Origin: Pseudidiomarina gelatinasegens | GTDB lineage: Bacteria; Pseudomonadota; Gammaproteobacteria; Enterobacterales; Alteromonadaceae | Length of the DNA: 44,271 bases | NCBI RefSeq assembly: GCF_004025325.1 | Contig: NZ_RSFE01000012.1 | Coordinates: forward strand, 1 to 44,271 | Direction: 5' to 3' | Shown here: in pieces, positions 9,886 through 17,630 of the stretch | Layout of the letters: each line of letters begins with the position of its first letter | Position numbering within the stretch: position 1 is the stretch's first letter | Made by a program: the position numbers and the translations under genes | The notes under the pieces: model-generated | What the model saw: only the letters and a program-made list of their open reading frames with translations | Databases searched by the model: none | What the model was told of the DNA's origin: nothing

Positions 9886-11565
9886 ATGAGAATTTTACGT
9901 TTAATCACATTTGTTCTAATAATGTTATACACGGGTGCTGCGTTTTCGCAAACCACGTTATTCCACAATTTTAACGGTTACACGCTAACCGGAAAGCCCG
10001 GCGCCGAGGCAGTATTGGTGAAGTTTGATGCCATGCTAATTCGCGATGGCAAGATAGCCGCAGTGGGCACACTTGCTGATCTTGAAGCAACCTATGGTAA
10101 GCAACTTGCTGACCAACGTGTCGATTTGAAAGGTAAGTTTGTGTTGCCGGGTATTACCGATGCCCACGGTCACGTGCTGGGCTTAGGCCAGAACCTGATG
10201 CTGGCTGATTTACGTGACGCCACCTCAGAAAGCAATGCTGCGGCAACAGTGGCTGATTTCGCCCGTAAAAATCCGTCAGCGCCTTGGGTGCTGGGACGCG
10301 GCTGGAATCAAGAAAACTGGGACGTTCGCCAATTTCCACAAGCACAAACACTGGACGAAGTAGATTCTGAGCGCCCTATTTACCTAACGCGCGTAGATGG
10401 CCACGCTGCATGGGCAAATAGCAAAGCACTGGAACTTGCAGGCATCACCGCAGACACAGTAAGCCCTGATGGCGGTGACATCATTCGCGATCAACAAGGC
10501 CAACCTACCGGTGTACTGATTGATAACGCCATGGGCTTAGTTGAACGGGTTATTCCAACACCGACTGCCGAACAGCAAGAACAAGCCTTAAAAGTGGCAT
10601 TTGAGCATCTTTTAGCGCGTGGTATCACTGGTGTGCACGATGCGGGTGTTGATGCGACCAACCTGCAAGTCTACAAAGAATTAGCGAACGACAACGCCCT
10701 CCCTATTCGCATCTATGCAATGCTGTCGGCAACCGAGCCAACACTGGCTGAATTGTTAGCCGCCGGCCCCTATGTGTCAGATGACGACAAATTAGCGGTA
10801 CGCAGCGTTAAAATTTACGGTGACGGCGCCCTAGGTAGCCGCGGTGCAGCGCTATTGGCGTCTTACCATGATGCGCCTGATCAACATGGGCTTATGGTCA
10901 CTTCGCAAGAACGCATTCGTGAACTCTATGAACTGATTATTCCGCATGGCTTTCAAATCAATACGCATGCTATTGGCGACCGCGCAAACCGCGTTGTTCT
11001 AGACGAAATGGAGCGTGCGTATAACACCATCGGTGGCCGTAGTCTGCGCCATCGTATCGAGCATGCGCAAATTGTTCACCCAGAAGATATTCCGCGTTTT
11101 AAAGAGTTAAATATTATTGCTTCTATGCAACCAACCCATGCAACCAGCGATAAGAATATGGCGGAAGACCGTTTAGGTAAGGCACGTATGAAAGGCGCCT
11201 ATGCTTGGCAAACATTCGCTGAACAAGGCACCATTATTGCGGCTGGCTCTGACTTCCCGGTTGAACTTGCTGACCCGTTTTTTGGCTTACACGCTGCAGT
11301 AACCCGTCAAGACCGTGACAATCAACCACAAGGTGGCTGGTATGCGCACGAGAGCTTAACGCTTGAGCAAGCACTGCGTGCATTTACCCTTGATGCAGCC
11401 TATGCCGCTGGCCAAGAACAGGTTTTAGGGAGCATTGAGCCAGGCAAGTGGGCGGATTTCATTGTGTTAGATCATGATCCGTTTGCGCGTGATGCCGCTA
11501 TACTATGGCAGAACAATGTAAACGCCACCTATGTTGCAGGTGAACGTGAGTACAGCGCTAATTAA
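9886..11565 (+). CDS. secreted amidohydrolase (YtcJ-like, amidohydrolase family 3)
   Basis: Predicted exported metal-dependent hydrolase of 559 residues. It opens with a signal peptide (hydrophobic stretch 4-20, likely cleavage after AFS). The metal-binding HxH is H94-G-H96 in GITDAHGH. Further family marks are THAIGDRANR, RIEHAQIVHPED, the GSDFPVE motif with the metal-site Asp, and a C-terminal PGKWADFIVLDHDPF block, where the sheet domain closes. The substrate is not evident; YtcJ-type enzymes are poorly characterised. ATG 9886 is preceded by AAAGAG at a short distance. Upstream TATAAA near 9859 may be the -10 element. Confidence 0.85.
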   Translation: MRILRLITFVLIMLYTGAAFSQTTLFHNFNGYTLTGKPGAEAVLVKFDAMLIRDGKIAAVGTLADLEATYGKQLADQRVDLKGKFVLPGITDAHGHVLGLGQNLMLADLRDATSESNAAATVADFARKNPSAPWVLGRGWNQENWDVRQFPQAQTLDEVDSERPIYLTRVDGHAAWANSKALELAGITADTVSPDGGDIIRDQQGQPTGVLIDNAMGLVERVIPTPTAEQQEQALKVAFEHLLARGITGVHDAGVDATNLQVYKELANDNALPIRIYAMLSATEPTLAELLAAGPYVSDDDKLAVRSVKIYGDGALGSRGAALLASYHDAPDQHGLMVTSQERIRELYELIIPHGFQINTHAIGDRANRVVLDEMERAYNTIGGRSLRHRIEHAQIVHPEDIPRFKELNIIASMQPTHATSDKNMAEDRLGKARMKGAYAWQTFAEQGTIIAAGSDFPVELADPFFGLHAAVTRQDRDNQPQGGWYAHESLTLEQALRAFTLDAAYAAGQEQVLGSIEPGKWADFIVLDHDPFARDAAILWQNNVNATYVAGEREYSAN

Positions 11566-11586
11566 TTAAAAGGAAGTAGACGCAGT

Positions 11587-12225
11587 ATGGACTTAAAAAG
11601 TGTTCGTCGTGATTACGCCCAAGGCAAACTAACGCGTGAGTCGCTTGCTGAAGAACCGATGCAGCAATTTGCGAACTGGTTTCAAGCGGCAAAAGATCAT
11701 CCGTCACAGACGGACCCTACGGCGTTTACTTTGGCAACCGTTGGTGCGGATGGGCAACCGCACCAACGTATCGTACTGCTGAAAGATATTCAGGCTGATG
11801 GTTTCGTGTTTTACACCAATTACGATAGCCAAAAAGGCCATGACATTGCTGGAAACAGCCGCGTGGCTATGCATTTTGCGTGGCTGGCACTGGAACAGCA
11901 GATTCGTATTGAAGGTTTTGCGCGTAAAATAACGCGGGCCGAAAGCGAAGCTTATTTTTATAGCCGCCCTCGCGAAAGCCAGCTTGGTGCGTTGGCCTCA
12001 GCGCAAAGTCATACCATTGCTTCTCGTGATGAATTAGAACAGCGTTATCATGCGCTCACCGAACAATATAAAGACCAACAAGTGCCTATGCCTGATACTT
12101 GGGGTGGTTACTTGGTTGCGCCTGAGCGGTTTGAGTTTTGGCAAGGCGGTCGCTATCGACTGCACGACCGGTTCACCTTCACCAAGCAGCATGAAAGCTG
12201 GTTAATCGAACGCTTACAGCCTTAA
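11587..12225 (+). CDS. pdxH: pyridoxamine 5'-phosphate oxidase
   Basis: FMN enzyme that oxidises pyridoxamine- and pyridoxine-5'-phosphate to pyridoxal 5'-phosphate (vitamin B6 synthesis and salvage). The 212 residues match the family in length. Visible motifs are RIVLLKDI and FYTNYDSQKGHDI (FMN contact region), SRPRESQLGALAS and the C-terminal FWQGGRYRLHDRF, close to the usual FWQGxxxRLHDR. AAGGAAG lies upstream of ATG 11587. The gene lies 21 bases after the amidohydrolase gene on the same strand. Its stop overlaps the stop of the convergent Ldh2-type gene by 3 bases. Confidence 0.93.
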   Translation: MDLKSVRRDYAQGKLTRESLAEEPMQQFANWFQAAKDHPSQTDPTAFTLATVGADGQPHQRIVLLKDIQADGFVFYTNYDSQKGHDIAGNSRVAMHFAWLALEQQIRIEGFARKITRAESEAYFYSRPRESQLGALASAQSHTIASRDELEQRYHALTEQYKDQQVPMPDTWGGYLVAPERFEFWQGGRYRLHDRFTFTKQHESWLIERLQP

Positions 12226-13292
12226 TCTAGAACGTCCGGTAAAGGTTGCTGCATACTGTCAGCAACCTTTTTTAATTGCCGCCAAAGCTCTGGCGTATAG
12301 TCCACTCCGGATTGCAACTGCCGCTCACGCGTGGTTAACGCGCCTTCTCCCGGTATCCGAACAGGTTTATTGGCATCAATAGGTGTCGCTTGGTGCATGC
12401 CGTCAACCAGTGCTTGTGCTTGCGCCTTAAATGCATCCGCATCGCCAAAAGCACTCGGATCAACCACCTGAATCCACACCGTGTTGGCATCTAAACCCGG
12501 CTGCTCTTGGTGACGCCCTAACTGACTTAACGCAAGGGTCCATAATTCACTGAACAAACATAAGCCCGAGCCTTTATAGCCGAGGTCTTCGCCACCCAAG
12601 GGGGCGAGCACACTGGCAGGGTCGGCCAAAAATGTTGTGGCATCGGACGTATAGTCGCCTGCGGCCGTGATCAGCGCTGGGTACGGCAACGGCTTTTGCT
12701 CGGCAATAGCCTTTCGAACTTTGCCTGCAGCTGTCATCGACAAACTAATATCAAGCAATATCGGTAATTGCTGAGTGGGAGCACCAATAGCGAACGGATT
12801 CGGCGAAAACCATGCCGATTTTGCGCCATAAGGCGCAACGGCTTGCTGACCTGGCGTTGCGCACATGATTTGAATCAGCATGCCCGCACGCGTTGCTTGT
12901 TCAAGGTAAACCGCCAGAGCCGCAACATGCTGCGCACGCTTAATAACTACAGTACCGGTGCCGCATTCTTTCGCCATAGCAATTGCCGCAGTTATCGCTT
13001 CTGGCACCACGTACAAACCGGATACCAAGTCAGCGTCCCATAATTGCACTGCCGCACGTTGTTTCAGCACGTGATACTGACCGGTACGACGTGAACTGCC
13101 GTCGGCTAAACAATTGAGGTTATAACGCAACCGCATTAAGCCGTGGGTTCGAAACCCCATGAGATCAGCTGCGAGAAGTTTTTCCGCCATTGCCTGTGCC
13201 AATTTGGGCTCAGCACCGGCTTTTTCCAAGCAGGCTTGAGCCCACTGGCGCATCGAATTTGCTTCAACTTGAATATTTTTCTGCACGGTCAT
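12222..13292 (-). CDS. Ldh2/malate-L-lactate dehydrogenase family oxidoreductase
   Basis: NAD(P)-dependent oxidoreductase of the family that includes YlbC, YiaK, sulfolactate dehydrogenase and delta-1-piperideine-2-carboxylate reductase. The 356 residues show the family opening with an N-terminal helix bundle, FRTHGLMRLRYNL (H50), the KRAQHVAALAVYLEQA region where a His is usual in the active site, and FSPNPFAIGAPT before LLDISLSMTAAGK. ATG 13292 is chosen over a more upstream start at 13382, which would run into the divergent pfkA gene. The true substrate cannot be told from sequence. It is transcribed convergently to pdxH, with overlapping stop codons. Confidence 0.85.
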   Translation of the reverse strand: MTVQKNIQVEANSMRQWAQACLEKAGAEPKLAQAMAEKLLAADLMGFRTHGLMRLRYNLNCLADGSSRRTGQYHVLKQRAAVQLWDADLVSGLYVVPEAITAAIAMAKECGTGTVVIKRAQHVAALAVYLEQATRAGMLIQIMCATPGQQAVAPYGAKSAWFSPNPFAIGAPTQQLPILLDISLSMTAAGKVRKAIAEQKPLPYPALITAAGDYTSDATTFLADPASVLAPLGGEDLGYKGSGLCLFSELWTLALSQLGRHQEQPGLDANTVWIQVVDPSAFGDADAFKAQAQALVDGMHQATPIDANKPVRIPGEGALTTRERQLQSGVDYTPELWRQLKKVADSMQQPLPDVLD

Positions 13293-13360
13293 GTTGTGTA
13301 CGTTGTAAATTAAGGTAAGTTCGATAAGCTTATCAGACAATAGTAAAGAGGAGTATAGAG

Positions 13361-14386
13361 GTGTCTGAAACTTCAACAGCACAACGGATTGGCGTACTCA
13401 CCAGCGGTGGTGACGCACCAGGAATGAATGCAGCGCTGCGCGCTGTCGTATTAGCTGCAGAACATTACGGCATGGACGTGATAGCGTTTCGACACGGTTA
13501 CGAAGGCCTGTTAAACAACGAGCATATTCCCCTGCACGCAGCTGATGTGGCTCATGTGCTGCAATATTCGGGCACCATCATCAAAAGTGCACGCTGCCCG
13601 CGTTTTAAAGAAGACGACAGCGCAAAACTTGCCGCGGATAACCTGAACAACCTCAATATCAGTGCATTAATTGTGATTGGCGGTGACGGCTCATTTCGCG
13701 GTGCCCACCACTTAAGTAACTATTGGTCTGGGCAAATTATTGGGGTGCCCGGCACCATCGATAACGACTTGTTCGGCACCGACGCAACCATTGGCTATTC
13801 CACTGCTGTAGCGATTGCGATGGACGCGCTCGATAAAATTCGCGATACCGCCGATGCAATGGATCGCGTTTTTATTGTTGAAGTCATGGGCCGTCATGCT
13901 GGCTTCATCGGTTTAAAAAGTGCAATGGCCTCCGGTGCTGAGCGGATGATTCTACCCGAACTGCAAAAAGATAAACCGCTGACCGTGGCGGCATTGGTGA
14001 AACACATCAAGCGTGTTGAAGCCGTGCGTGGGCCTGGCAGTTACGTCATGGTACTTAGTGAGCACCAATGGCCGGGCGGTGCTGTTGCACTCTCTGAACA
14101 GCTGGAAGCCGAATACGACATGCCATGCCGGCCTTGCTTACTTGGCCACATTCAACGCGGTGGTCCGCCAACAGCATCCGACCGAGTGCTCGCCTCAGAA
14201 CTTGGTGTGCATGCTGTCGAGCTTATTCTAAAAGGCGAAACCGGCGTGATGACAGGTCTAAAAGCCGGTCAACTGGTTGCTGTACCACTCATTGACACAT
14301 GGACGAAAAAGAACCCGCTTGATGAGAATTTATTGCGCATTCAGCATGAGATTTTTAATCCAGTAAAAAAGCCTTCTCGTAGTTAA
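13361..14386 (+). CDS. pfkA: 6-phosphofructokinase, ATP-type
   Basis: Phosphorylates fructose-6-phosphate to fructose-1,6-bisphosphate in glycolysis. At 341 residues it is slightly longer than E. coli PfkA (320). Motifs are GVLTSGGDAPGMNA (11-24), GGDGSFRGA, PGTIDND with the catalytic Asp, MGRHAGF and GHIQRGGPP. The GGDGS form (Gly after Asp) is the ATP-dependent type; pyrophosphate-dependent enzymes usually have GGDDS. The start is a GTG at 13361 behind AGAGGAG (13346-13352); no ATG fits. Divergent from the Ldh2-type gene. Confidence 0.9.
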   Translation: MSETSTAQRIGVLTSGGDAPGMNAALRAVVLAAEHYGMDVIAFRHGYEGLLNNEHIPLHAADVAHVLQYSGTIIKSARCPRFKEDDSAKLAADNLNNLNISALIVIGGDGSFRGAHHLSNYWSGQIIGVPGTIDNDLFGTDATIGYSTAVAIAMDALDKIRDTADAMDRVFIVEVMGRHAGFIGLKSAMASGAERMILPELQKDKPLTVAALVKHIKRVEAVRGPGSYVMVLSEHQWPGGAVALSEQLEAEYDMPCRPCLLGHIQRGGPPTASDRVLASELGVHAVELILKGETGVMTGLKAGQLVAVPLIDTWTKKNPLDENLLRIQHEIFNPVKKPSRS

Positions 14387-14403
14387 TCAGAGTGTGGCAA
14401 TTT

Positions 14404-14435
14404 GGGGCAATTACAACGATAATAGCCCCCTTTTT
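14404..14435 (+). terminator. possible terminator after pfkA
   Basis: GGGGC (14404-14408) pairs with GCCCC (14425-14429) around a 16-base loop and is followed by CTTTTT. The stem is short and the loop long, so it is a weak intrinsic terminator candidate. Confidence 0.4.
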
Positions 14436-14481
14436 AAGCACGCCAGTTAAATCACTGTTGAACCAGCGGAGGTGAATCACC

Positions 14482-15417
14482 TTGAGTCAGCAAAAACCTA
14501 AACAAATCGCTTCGTTAGAAGTGAAGACGGACACCCCAGTACGCGAGTTTTTTGGGGCACAAACCGATGCAGCTGTATATGCCAACGGCACCCATATAAT
14601 TGGGTTTGGTTTTGATGGCACCGCATGCTTTCGTAAAGGAACCCGTAACGGGCCAGATGGCTTGCGTTCCGTGTCAGAAGACATCGAAAGTTATTCGCCC
14701 TACTTAGATGCCGATCTGTTTGATCATCCGTTTTATGATTTAGGTAACTTGTCACTTGGCTCAAGTGATGATGTGGAAGCGCAGTGGCAACATGCCACCG
14801 ATCAGTTTGATCAGGTATTCGGCCCAATCAACTTGGAAGCCGACAACATTCGGGTGCTTACCTTGGGTGGCGAGCATTCAATTTCCTATGCGCCAATTCG
14901 CAAATACTTGCAGCAATACCCTGAGTTAGTGCTACTTCACCTTGATGCACACGCCGACTTGCGTGATGGCTTTCTCGGGTACCACTACTCACATGCATCA
15001 ATTATTCGTCGTGCGCTAGACCATTTTGGCCCGGGGCATGAACTCATTCAGTACGGCATTCGCTCCGGTACCCGTGACGAATATCGGTTTATGAATGAGC
15101 ACGGCACCGTGCGTAAGTCGCGTAAAGAATTTTTGGACAGCGTGATGGCAATTCCAGCCGACCGTCCAATCTATCTGACGCTCGACCTTGACTATTTTGA
15201 CCCGGCATTTTTGCCTGGTACCGGTACCCCAGAGCCCGGTGGTGAAGATTTTCATTCGTACGTGAGCTTAATGAAAATTTTGCGACAGAAGAACCTTGTT
15301 GGCGCTGATGTTGTTGAGTTGTCACCAGAAATTGATCCAACCGGAAATTCTGACGTGTTTGCCGCAAAAATTGTGCGCGAATTACTTATTATTTTGAACG
15401 AAAAAGGGGCTCGCTGA
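14482..15417 (+). CDS. speB: agmatinase / ureohydrolase family enzyme
   Basis: Hydrolyses agmatine to putrescine and urea, a dinuclear manganese reaction. The 311 residues contain all metal ligands of the arginase/agmatinase fold: H132 (GGEHSISY), D155, H157 and D159 (LDAHAD), and D235 and D237 (LDLDYFDP). The start is TTG at 14482, supported by a strong GGAGGTGA 7 bases upstream and no suitable ATG nearby. It ends one base before speA, which makes the agmatine substrate, so agmatinase is more likely than arginase or formiminoglutamase. Confidence 0.88.
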   Translation: MSQQKPKQIASLEVKTDTPVREFFGAQTDAAVYANGTHIIGFGFDGTACFRKGTRNGPDGLRSVSEDIESYSPYLDADLFDHPFYDLGNLSLGSSDDVEAQWQHATDQFDQVFGPINLEADNIRVLTLGGEHSISYAPIRKYLQQYPELVLLHLDAHADLRDGFLGYHYSHASIIRRALDHFGPGHELIQYGIRSGTRDEYRFMNEHGTVRKSRKEFLDSVMAIPADRPIYLTLDLDYFDPAFLPGTGTPEPGGEDFHSYVSLMKILRQKNLVGADVVELSPEIDPTGNSDVFAAKIVRELLIILNEKGAR

Positions 15418-15418
15418 T

Positions 15419-17326
15419 ATGGCTCAGAACTGGACAATCGACGATGCCGAAGAACTCTATGGCGTAAAGCGTTGGGGCGCAGGTTATTTTTCAATTGGTA
15501 ACAATGGCAGCATCCAAATTGCTCCCAATCATCGCCTGCCTGACGTGAACATCGATATGAAAGAAGTGGTTGATGAAATTCTTGCTGAAGGAATTCAACT
15601 GCCTGCGGTTATCCGTTTTCACGATATCTTGCGCTCACAAGTTGAAATCTTGAATGAGACATTCGCCAAAACGATTCAAGATGCGGGCTACAACGCACGT
15701 TATGTTGGCGTATTCCCCATTAAAGTGAATCAAATGCGCGAAGTGGTCGAGGAAATCATCGACGCCGGTGAACCGTACGACTACGGCCTGGAAGCTGGTT
15801 CCAAACCAGAACTTATGGCGGTGCTTGCGTATAACGAAAACCCAAATGCGTTAACCGTTCTGAACGGCTACAAGGACGAAGATTACCTGACGCTCGCCCT
15901 ACTTGGTCGTCAGTTACGCCGTAAAATGATTATCGTTATTGAGAAATTCAGTGAGTTGGAAATGCTCATCCCGTTAGCCAAAAAACTTGGCGTTGAGCCA
16001 ATGATTGGTTTACGCAGCAAGATGATGGTGCGTAGCTCAGGCAAATGGGCAGGCTCAAGCGGTGATCGCGCAAAATTCGGCTTAAGCATTACCGAAATCT
16101 TAAACATTGTTGAGCTTTTGAAAAAAGAAGACATGCTGCACTGTGCAAAATTATTGCACTTTCATATCGGCAGCCAAATGTCTGATATCCGCAAAGTAAA
16201 AGAAGCGGTTTCAGAAGGCGCACGGCTTTATGCAAAATTGATTCAAATTGGCGTGCCATTAGAATATTTAGATATTGGTGGTGGTTTAGGTATCGATTAC
16301 GACGGAACCAGCTCAACCACCGATTCATCGCGCAATTACTCAACTGAAGAATACGTTGCTGACGTGGTTTACGGCGTGAAGCAGATCTGTGATCTCGAAG
16401 AAGTCCCCCACCCGAACCTAGTCAGTGAAAGCGGCCGCGCGATTACCGCACACCACAGTTGTGTGGTGACCAATATTGTTGGTGAGATTAAAAATACCGG
16501 TGCCCAATTCGACATCAGCCCAATCGCCGACGAGCACATTCTTGTCAGCAACATGCGTGAGCTGGTTAACTCAACCGAAATGCACCCGCAAGAACGCTAT
16601 AACGACGCTGCAAGTTTCAAGCAGAGCGCCTATGAAGCCTTCAAACTGGGGATTTTGTCTTTAGACGAAATGGCCAAGCTCGACACCATGTATTGGCGCA
16701 TTTTGACGGAAATCCATCAATCGCTTGATCGCGAGAGCTTCGTCTTTCAAGAGCTGGAAGAATTAGAAGATATGCTCGCCAGCCAATACTTGTGTAATTT
16801 CTCTATTTTCCAGTCTGCCGCCGACACGTGGGCGATTGGTCAGGTATTGCCGATTGTGCCAATTAGCCGCCTGGACGAGAAGCCTGAAGTGCGTTGCTCA
16901 ATTGTGGATATCACCTGTGATAGCGACGGCAAACTCAGCAAATATATTGAGGGCACCGAAATCAGCGACAACATCCCCATGCACGCATTACGCAAAGGCG
17001 AAAACTACCATGTAGGTATGTTCCTTACCGGCGCGTATCAAGACGTAATGGGCGACATGCACAATCTGTTTGGTCGGTTAACCGAAGTTCATATTTACTG
17101 CCATGACGACGAACCAGGCGACTTTTACATTGAAGAAGTGGTTCCGGGTACTGCAGCAGAGAAAGTGCTTGAAACCATGCAATACAACACCGATTACATG
17201 GCCAAAACAGTCAAGAAGTCGATTGACCGCGAAGTACGTAAGGGACACATTGCTCCGCGTGAAGGCGTACGCTGGACTGACTATTACGAGAAGTGTTTAG
17301 CGGGTACAACCTACTTGAAGGTGTAA
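15419..17326 (+). CDS. speA: biosynthetic arginine decarboxylase
   Basis: PLP-dependent enzyme that decarboxylates arginine to agmatine, first step of the agmatine route to putrescine. The 635-residue length fits the SpeA class. K102 in VGVFPIKVNQ is the expected PLP lysine, the glycine-rich phosphate-binding segment is YLDIGGGLGIDYDG, and VSESGRAITAHH follows. It starts one base after the speB stop (TGA-T-ATG), so the two are translationally coupled and provide arginine to putrescine in two steps. The order speB-speA is inverted relative to E. coli speAB. Confidence 0.95.
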   Translation: MAQNWTIDDAEELYGVKRWGAGYFSIGNNGSIQIAPNHRLPDVNIDMKEVVDEILAEGIQLPAVIRFHDILRSQVEILNETFAKTIQDAGYNARYVGVFPIKVNQMREVVEEIIDAGEPYDYGLEAGSKPELMAVLAYNENPNALTVLNGYKDEDYLTLALLGRQLRRKMIIVIEKFSELEMLIPLAKKLGVEPMIGLRSKMMVRSSGKWAGSSGDRAKFGLSITEILNIVELLKKEDMLHCAKLLHFHIGSQMSDIRKVKEAVSEGARLYAKLIQIGVPLEYLDIGGGLGIDYDGTSSTTDSSRNYSTEEYVADVVYGVKQICDLEEVPHPNLVSESGRAITAHHSCVVTNIVGEIKNTGAQFDISPIADEHILVSNMRELVNSTEMHPQERYNDAASFKQSAYEAFKLGILSLDEMAKLDTMYWRILTEIHQSLDRESFVFQELEELEDMLASQYLCNFSIFQSAADTWAIGQVLPIVPISRLDEKPEVRCSIVDITCDSDGKLSKYIEGTEISDNIPMHALRKGENYHVGMFLTGAYQDVMGDMHNLFGRLTEVHIYCHDDEPGDFYIEEVVPGTAAEKVLETMQYNTDYMAKTVKKSIDREVRKGHIAPREGVRWTDYYEKCLAGTTYLKV

Positions 17327-17392
17327 AAATCAACAAATTGGGTATTTCCTGAGCAAACGGTCTGAATTCACCGAATTTCATCAAAAAAGCGG

Positions 17393-17421
17393 TTGACTCA
17401 GACCCGAAAAACTCGTTTAAT
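17393..17421 (+). promoter_or_regulatory. tRNA-Phe promoter
   Basis: TTGACT (17393-17398), 17-base spacer, TTTAAT (17416-17421), then a GC-rich ACGCCCCG discriminator typical of stringently controlled stable RNAs. The tRNA begins 10 bases further on. Confidence 0.75.
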
Positions 17422-17431
17422 ACGCCCCGAC

Positions 17432-17507
17432 GCCCAGATAGCTCAGTCGGTAGAGCAGGGGATTGAAAATCCCCGTGTCGGTGGTTCGATTCCGCCTCTG
17501 GGCACCA
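17432..17507 (+). tRNA. tRNA-Phe (GAA)
   Basis: A 76-base cloverleaf with acceptor stem GCCCAGA/TCTGGGC, encoded CCA end, D-loop AGCTCAGTCGGTAGAGC, anticodon stem GGGGA/TCCCC with loop TTGAAAA (anticodon GAA at 17465-17467), and T-arm GGTGG-TTCGATT-CCGCC. It closely resembles gammaproteobacterial tRNA-Phe. It has its own promoter and terminator. No integrase or attachment-site duplication is seen next to it. Confidence 0.97.
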
Positions 17508-17514
17508 TTATTCG

Positions 17515-17546
17515 AAAAGCCTCGCTAGAAATAGCGGGGCTTTTTT
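17515..17546 (+). terminator. intrinsic terminator after tRNA-Phe
   Basis: GCCTCGCTA pairs with TAGCGGGGC (one G-T pair) around GAAA, followed by TTTTTT at 17541-17546. A classical Rho-independent terminator starting 8 bases after the tRNA. Confidence 0.9.
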
Positions 17547-17579
17547 CGTTTCAGCATGCGTAAACTACGTATGGAACAT

Positions 17580-17603
17580 AAAAAAAGGGCGCATCCTGCG
17601 CCC
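17580..17603 (-). terminator. intrinsic terminator of the lipoprotein-TonB receptor operon
   Basis: On the minus strand GGGCGC-AGGAT-GCGCCC (17587-17603) is followed by seven T (17586-17580). It lies 27 bases beyond the receptor stop codon. Confidence 0.9.
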
Positions 17604-17630
17604 TCTCCTTTCGTCATTCAGTGCTGAGAG

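Noticed and set aside
13293..13382. Longer start for the Ldh2-type gene
   Set aside because: It overlaps the beginning of pfkA on the other strand and has no family similarity in the extra part.
17432..17507. tRNA-Phe as an integration site of a genomic island
   Set aside because: No integrase gene or repeated 3' tRNA fragment is found nearby.
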